A stretch of 64,000 nucleotides of DNA. Origin: Ligustrum vulgare. Its lineage: Eukaryota > Streptophyta > Magnoliopsida > Lamiales > Oleaceae. The notes under the pieces are model-generated. The model did not search any database and was not told the origin of the DNA. It worked only from the letters and a program-made list of their open reading frames with translations. The position numbers and the translations under genes were made by a program. Shown piece after piece: positions 58,161-64,000 of the stretch (position 1 is its first letter; each line of letters opens with the position of its first letter). The DNA lies in assembly GCA_963555705.1 (NCBI GenBank), contig OY743180.1, forward strand, positions 30,784,129-30,848,128, read 5' to 3'.

Positions 58161-59078
58161 AGGTAGCGTTCTGTTTGTATTTTATTTTATATTTTCATTT
58201 TCGAAAATGTTTTGTGTTTCCTATTTTTATTTTTGTTTTCAAATTTGCTGAAAAAGCTTTTGGTTTATCATTTCTGAAAACTATTTTTGAAAATGAAAAA
58301 CTGGAAAATACGTTCTGTTTGAAATTTTGCAGAATACGACTTAAATTATTTTTAATTAATTTGCTTGCAGAATACTACTGATTTAAACTTAAATTTCTTT
58401 TCACAATACACTGAAAACATGGTTAAATACAACACACTAATGTGAGCATTAAGAGTCTATATTAACACACATCTTGATCAGGTTCGGGATTTGAGGAAGC
58501 TCTAGTTCTATTAAAATCCAGAAAATGCAAGTTCTTTCAAAACCATCAGAATCCAGAGTTATCAAGGCATTTTTTTGAAATATAACAACAAGAATTTTCA
58601 CTTAATTTTTTTTTTTAATGTTGATATTGAATTCAATAAAATTTTATTTAAGCTTAGTTTTAAGTTAGAATAATTCAAAAAAAAAAAAAAAAAATCTTTA
58701 TTTAGGCTTAATTTCAAGTTAGGATAATTCTTAAAAAAAAAAAAAAAAAAAAAAATTATATTAAGTTTAGTTATAAGTTAGGGTAATTCTTTAAAAAAAA
58801 AAAAAATTATATTAAGCTTAGTTCTAAGTTATAATAATTCTTATAATAATAAAAAAAAAGAAAAAAAATATCCCAAAACGCGTTTTCAGTGTTTTGAACA
58901 TTTTTTGCTGAAATACACACAAAACGCCCAAAACGAGGTTTTGGACGTTTTGTATTTTGTATACAATATTTTTTTTTTTTTTTCAAAATACATTTTCGAA
59001 AATGATAAAGAGAACATGTTTTTAGTATTTTCGAAAATAAAAACAGAAAACGACCTCAAAACAGTAAAAAGAACCCGA
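58161..59078. mobile_element. Non-autonomous DNA transposon, copy 2 (inverted)
   Basis: Reverse-complement match of 2088-2938 across its whole length, with longer poly-A runs and four rather than three degenerate AATTATCCTAACTT units (about 58650-58840). It sits about 380 bases beyond the 3' end of the DUF506 coding region. Confidence 0.6.
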
Positions 59079-59456
59079 CCATAATTTTTTTGGCCTTCGA
59101 ATTGAGGCTTCATCACATCCCTAAACCCCACGCTGCGCTCTCCTTCCCTTCTCCCAACATATTCACCCATTATTTTACGTTTCCCATAAACATTTCTCCA
59201 AGGAAATAATTAATTAAAAAATTATTTATTCACTCTGTTTCCCACCAAGGACACATCTTGTGATACGTTATTTCACTTTCCTATTCGAAATTATTACAGA
59301 TTGTTCTAGATTTTGCATAAATAAAATGAAGCAGAAAATACAAAGAAAAATCAAAATTGGTGCAATAATATATCTATTTTAAACTCCGATTTTATATATA
59401 TTTTTGTATTTGAGAAGAAAAATATACAAAAAGGTATGAATTTCTGGACAAAATTT
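59079..59456. other. 3' flank of the DUF506 gene
   Basis: Holds the 3' UTR of the gene on the minus strand; AT-rich, no clear canonical AATAAA signal on that strand in the first 150 bases. Confidence 0.4.
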
Positions 59457-60839
59457 TCAAAGCTCTTCTTTAAGAAGTGAAGCTAATCCGGCGACCACCA
59501 CCTTGTTTCCCGGGTCGGAAATCTTGGGTTTCATTGCCGGAATCTGCCACGTCATCAACGGTGGGCCGTATAGCTTTTCCTCCTCCTCGGAAACTTTCGC
59601 TGGTGTTGAAGGCAATTTGGGTTCCTCGAAGTCAGACTCTCCAAAAATCAAATCCAGTTCCCCAAACTCACCTTCCAAAACCTCCTCCGTAGCCTCCGCC
59701 TCATCGTTGACACCCTCTTCTTCCGGTTCGTATTTAGCTCCGGCTACGGTCGGCATCTCAACGACGCCGTTTGGGGGGAGATTCTGCTCAATTCGGGTAT
59801 AAGGGCTGAACCATTTGGATTTCATGTATTCGGTTCTACGCCACGGCGCGATATGCATGCCTTTCTTCATAAGGCTCTGCCGGGCGGCCTCCGACACAAT
59901 TAAAACAATTTGGAGAAGCCGATCAGGTTTACCGACAAAAATATTTGGTAGAGACTGTAGAATCCCCTTGTAACTGCTTGTCGATCGAGCTATTTCGAAC
60001 TCCGATCTTAAATCTGTATCGATTATCAGTCTCTCTCCTTCCGCTATCACATCAATATAAACATACTCGCCTATACATACAAAAACGGACATAAATGATA
60101 GGATTGTAAATCGGCAATTAAAACCGATCAAATTATGAATTAAAATTGATGAATTTTGTACCAGCTGGAATGGAGGAAGACTTTTCCCATTTGGATTTGC
60201 AAATGGAGGCGTTGTAACCAAGAGCAACAAGACCATCCGTGACAATTTTCCTCAAATCCTCTTTGCGCTTACAGCTTTTGTTCTTTTCCACAATTTTCGA
60301 AAGGTCGGCTAGTAGATTCCTCTCCACAACACTCGCACAAGGTACCAAACTCTACGAAAGCAACATAAAACATCAATATAAACTGATTTAGAGGCAAAAG
60401 GCTATGTGTTAAAGAATCAATTGATAATAATATGTACCTTGAGCGTATCAGAAGGGTCATTGAAAGAAGAGTTCGTTGTGGAGTCAAAGAACGAATCAAA
60501 TTCATCGTCGGAGCTGTCATTGCTGTTACCGTTGAAGCAATTGCAGCGGTTGCGGCCATACTTGGCAGACGCCGACGCTGATTGCTTCTCATTGGTATCT
60601 TCAATGAAATTCTGAACCATTTTGTCCAGCAAAACTGAGCTCGGCTCAAACTCCGGAGCGGCGGTTTCTCCACCGGCGGCTGGCTTCTCGGCCAATGAAA
60701 TCCTAACATTGTTAAAAGGCCGATCGAAAAGTCGCTTTAGCCTCGACTTAAACACCGGTGGCTTCACAGTGTCGTTCCTTATGGACGACTCTCTGTATAC
60801 TTGCGAATCGATCGGTTGAATTCTCATCGGAAAAGGCAT
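59457..60839 (-). CDS. DUF506 (PDDEXK-like) plant protein, three exons
   Basis: Exons on the minus strand: 60839-60438, 60351-60162 and 60070-59457; all introns are GT-AG and the joined frame is 401 codons plus TGA. Exon 1 starts MPFPMRIQPID, then SRLKRLFDRPF, a Gly/Ser segment, CNCFNG and the acidic DSSDDEFDSFFD. Exon 2 has VERNLLADLSKIVEKNKSCK and IVTDGLVALGYNASICKSKW. Exon 3 has YVYIDVIAEGERLIIDTDLR, SEFEIARSTSSYKGILQSLP, IFVGKPDRL and SEAARQSLMKKGMHIAPWRR followed by EYMKSKWFSPY, then an acidic tail. These are the signature blocks of the plant-specific DUF506 family, which has a PD-(D/E)XK nuclease-like fold; one Arabidopsis member (RXR1) restrains root-hair growth. Biochemical activity is not established. 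All conserved blocks are intact. Confidence 0.93.
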
Positions 60840-61079
60840 TTTCTACAATAGTACCGTACTTAATTATACTCCCTGTTAGTCACTTGAATTCTCAGAGCTC
60901 TTAATAACTGCAGTACTAGCTTTGCGTGTCAATGAATCAAAAACACTCAGAAAAACTTTTCAAAAGCAAATAATCAAAGCTAATGTGAAAAAAAACCCCA
61001 ATATCAATGCTTCAAATTTTACTTTTTCTCTCCTAGCATCATCGTCATCACAGATCGAACAAAAACTCCCCAATAATTC

Positions 61080-61430
61080 AACATCTAATATATACTGAAA
61101 ATTAAAATAAAAGAAAAATCCTCCGTTCTTCGTTTTTCTATAAACAGAAATGAGTTCTTTTGTCAAATGATTTGGTTAGGACTTTTCACGTGAAATTAAA
61201 ACGCGACTTTGATGAAAGGAGGCAAGAGGACAGTATTCGTGGAGCAAGGAATCAGAATCGGCTGGCAAATACACATTTTCCGGCGAGCTTGATATCGCGG
61301 CAAGGGAAGTCAGTCACTTTTGTGTGCTTCTTTTGTATGGCGTGTGTTTTCTGATTGATTGATCCCTTATAGACGTTTTATAATTTTTGTGAAGCAAAAA
61401 GAAATTGAGTGGGTTTAAATAGGCGAGTTT
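61080..61430 (-). promoter_or_regulatory. Candidate promoter of the DUF506 gene
   Basis: On the minus strand, TATA-like boxes are TATTTAAA (61421-61414), TTATAAAA (61384-61377) and TATATATT near 61090; the sequence does not decide between them. A perfect G-box, CACGTG, lies at 61187-61192, a site for bZIP or bHLH factors. If an upstream box is used the 5' UTR is about 500 bases and might hold an intron. Confidence 0.35.
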
Positions 61431-61439
61431 GCTGACTAG

Positions 61440-62272
61440 GATTCCACTCTTACGTTGCATCCGATCTGTCATCGACGTGGTATACAATAGCTTAAAATCC
61501 GAGAATTGTTAATTGTACAAACGATTTTACAAGTAGTGATGTGACCATTTAGTCCTGGTTTGAGACTCATTATTTGAGAAAAATTATGGTTTTGCATAGT
61601 ATTTTTGAGAGGATATGTGGTTAAAAAATGTTTGAAAAATTAAAAATGATAGGTTTGACTAAAATAAATGATTGAGATTGAATATTGAATAAATTTAGTT
61701 TACAAAAAATGGAGGCCAAATAGGGATTTGATGAATGTTGATCTTCTAAATGCTATGATGCCTAAGTCTATTTGTATATTTGTTTGTTCGCATTGTGCGA
61801 CGTAAGTCGGGGGTTTTTGTAAAATGAAGTTGGTTTGGACTGTACATGTGTCCCGTTACAAAATTGAAATTACAAGAATGCCATTGTGGAAATTTTCACT
61901 TTAGGGGATATTTCCAACATGAAATTTGATGAATTTTAGAATTTCATAACATTTCAAGTATCCTCAATTTGGAATATTATGGAATCCATCAAAATTTAAG
62001 GTCCTCAACATGAATTTCAATTAATTCCATAAAATTTTGATGTCCTCAAAATTCTGTTGATTTCGATGGATTTCTAATTTTAATGGAATTGAATAGATTG
62101 TGATGGATTTAAACCCAAAAATATAAGATAAAATTTTTCAACAAATCCGACCATGACCCCTCGAAATTCGAATTCCACGTCTCTCATTCAATACGGTATT
62201 ACCCTACATTCATCCATTTATTATTCTTTATGTATAGTTCCTCCCAAACCAAGACTTAGATAGATATGCAGG
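61440..62272. other. Intergenic DNA upstream of the DUF506 gene
   Basis: No ORF or element is recognised. 61900-62110 is rich in diverged inverted words such as GGAATTC/ATTTTGATG and may hide a small MITE. Confidence 0.35.
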
Positions 62273-64000
62273 TGTAACACCCCAAGTTCAAAAGTCTAAA
62301 GCCTAGGCATGTTAACTTCCATTCACATTATATGCGGAATTAAATCATTTACACATCAAAATATTCATTTATCTATTATAAGATTCTTGCAAAATTTCGG
62401 CAGAGTCTCCTCTATAAATTGGACTTAACCAACCTGTAGAGGGACATCAAAACCATTTTTCAACATAAAACTCAACTCAAATAAAAATCCAATACTCAAC
62501 ATACAAACCCAATTCTACTTCAAACTCCCACATCACCACACTATTTCAAATTCAATCCCCAAACTCCTCAACACAACATTTTTCATCAATAAGCTTCAAT
62601 TAAATACAATAAGTGATAATATAACCAATATTAGAAATTCCATAACTAATTTAAACTAATCTCAACCAAACAATTATCAAAATAATGAATTAAGGAATAA
62701 ATTCAAATGATAACTTTAATAAATTTAACTTTATTAAATAATGTCGACAGCGGGTACTGTCTGAGTCAACTGCCAAATGTTCTCCTCGGATCACCTAACT
62801 TTCATCACCTGAAATGTTGGGGAGGGATTGGGGTGAGCTAAAGCTCAGTAAGTAAACTGTACGCATGAATGCATGCTTATGACATGAATGCTTTAACTTT
62901 GAAATATGTATCCCCATTCACTTTAACCTTTCAAAACTTTCAACATTTCGAACTTTCACTTAACATTTCAAAACTTTCACTTTACGTTTCAAAACTTTCA
63001 CTTCATTTCCATCGTGAGCTCACTTGATGTAACTTCTAGTCAATCAGAATACAGTGGGCAATTACTTATTTGGAACCAGATTACATGCGCATTTCCACCG
63101 CAAAGCGGTTTAACATTCACTTTCCCACCGCAAAGCGGTTTAACATTCACTTTCCCACCGCAAAAGCGGTTTAACAGTCCACCGTAAATGGTTGAACATT
63201 CCGTCGCAAAGCGACTTAATTCGGGTACGCCGGTCCCCCGCGCCCCATTTCCCACTCGCAACTTTCATGAACTAGAAGTACACCCATTCATTCTTTCAAA
63301 AACTTGGGATACATAACTTTTGAACAAACTTGCACCTTGATACATTTCTTTCATTTAAAAACATTTGACTTCCCAATTTCGATGCCAATGCATGCTTCAT
63401 GATGCAATGACATGATAATGTGCATGCTTGAACATTCTTCTCAATAACACATACTTTCATAACGTAAATGAAATTCATCAAGGCAAGTAGATTACAAGGC
63501 AGTCATTTACACATTTCACATTTACATTCAACTTCTATAAAATAGGGGGAAGTTTACTTACCTGTAGTCCTCAGTAGTTACTTTGCTAAATGTGCAGGTG
63601 GAGGTCTTGGTTGCCCGCAACGTCAATGTACCGTTCCTCCTAATTAATTTCCATTCATTAACAAAATATGACTTTTAATGAAAAACCACGTTTAACACTC
63701 TTAAATAAGGTCGAGACTTTCGTGTGACTCATAATATAACAAACACATTTAACGCCAAGTATAATATCATATTCGAAGTAGTACATTCAGTTTAAGGAAA
63801 AAAAAATTGAAATCTTACTTATCAAATCATTCAAACATCAAAATTACTCAATATTAATTTCAATTGCCGTTCTACTTACTCATAAATCTGAAAATGACAA
63901 TGATAATAAAAATGTACATAAAATTCAGTTTAAACAACCTGATTATTTGAAATCCCCAAATTTGAAAACTTCCATTAAAATCAACATTGAACCAATAGAA
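62273..64000 (-). repeat. LTR related to element F, running off the window
   Basis: Begins TGTAACACCCCAAGTTC, the reversed F-type 3' terminus, and follows F's LTR in reverse order: the GGCAGAGTCTCCTCTATAAA block, CCCAATCCCTCCCC block reversed at 62820, hairpins at 63090-63220 and GGCGTACCCGAATTAA reversed at 63215. No PBS adjoins 62273, so this is the outer end of a minus-strand element or a solo LTR. The five bases before it (GCAGG) would be one copy of the target duplication. Confidence 0.8.

Noticed and set aside
59477..60819. Plus-strand ORFs overlapping the DUF506 gene
   Set aside because: They are shadows of exons whose minus-strand frames carry the conserved family blocks.
1..64000. 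tRNA, rRNA or snRNA genes
   Set aside because: No cloverleaf, A/B box pair or conserved rRNA core was noticed on either strand. The tRNA-like words found (TGGTATCAGAGC and TGGCGCCGTTG types) are primer-binding sites.

Overview
The window is nuclear DNA of a flowering plant, most likely a eudicot. It is AT-rich, packed with plant LTR-retrotransposon lineages (Athila-type and Tekay/Del chromovirus Ty3/Gypsy, and Ty1/Copia), carries hAT and FAR1/MULE transposase fossils, and holds one recognisable host gene with plant-type introns. I see no rRNA, tRNA, CRISPR or bacterial-style operon.

Layout, left to right. 1-2070: one end of a minus-strand LTR element (LTR, iMet primer-binding site, long Glu/Lys-rich ORF) running off the window. 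2088-2938: non-autonomous DNA transposon, with an inverted second copy at about 58161-59078. 4149-11413: degraded minus-strand Athila-type element with PBS and one LTR; it cuts into a hAT transposase fossil (11414-12480). 13188-14370: degenerate tandem repeat. 15608-39506: a three-level nest. Copia element D (oldest) was split by Copia element C (17464-31878, target duplication GGTTG) and by a 3.47 kb solo LTR E (34367-37835, duplication AATAG). Element C was later split inside its integrase by B, a gag-protease-only Athila-type element (20396-28298, duplication TTCAT). By hand count, LTR-LTR divergence falls from about 10% (D) to 7% (C) to 4% (B), matching the insertion order. A diverged inverted repeat (15075-15493 and 40552-40925) flanks the nest. 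42769-46704: two small candidate DNA transposons, a FAR1/MULE fossil and the 5' end of a Gypsy element G. 46712-56338: plus-strand Tekay-type chromovirus F with almost identical LTRs but a broken pol. 57166-58158: another LTR fragment. 59457-60839: the one intact host gene, a three-exon DUF506 (PDDEXK-like) protein on the minus strand. 62273-64000: a partial LTR related to F.

Most retroelement ORFs are dead. Several stops are changes expected from C-to-T deamination on one strand or the other, and all 13 LTR differences counted in element B are transitions, as expected for methylated, silenced DNA. The points most worth following are covarying mini-hairpins in the F-family LTR arrays, a possible 110-nt intron at the gag-protease junction of F, dense clusters of the palindrome TTACGGCCGTAA in Athila-type LTR and UTR sequence, and the Glu-rich ORF at the left edge. 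All element boundaries and divergences were read by eye; no alignment or database search was run.
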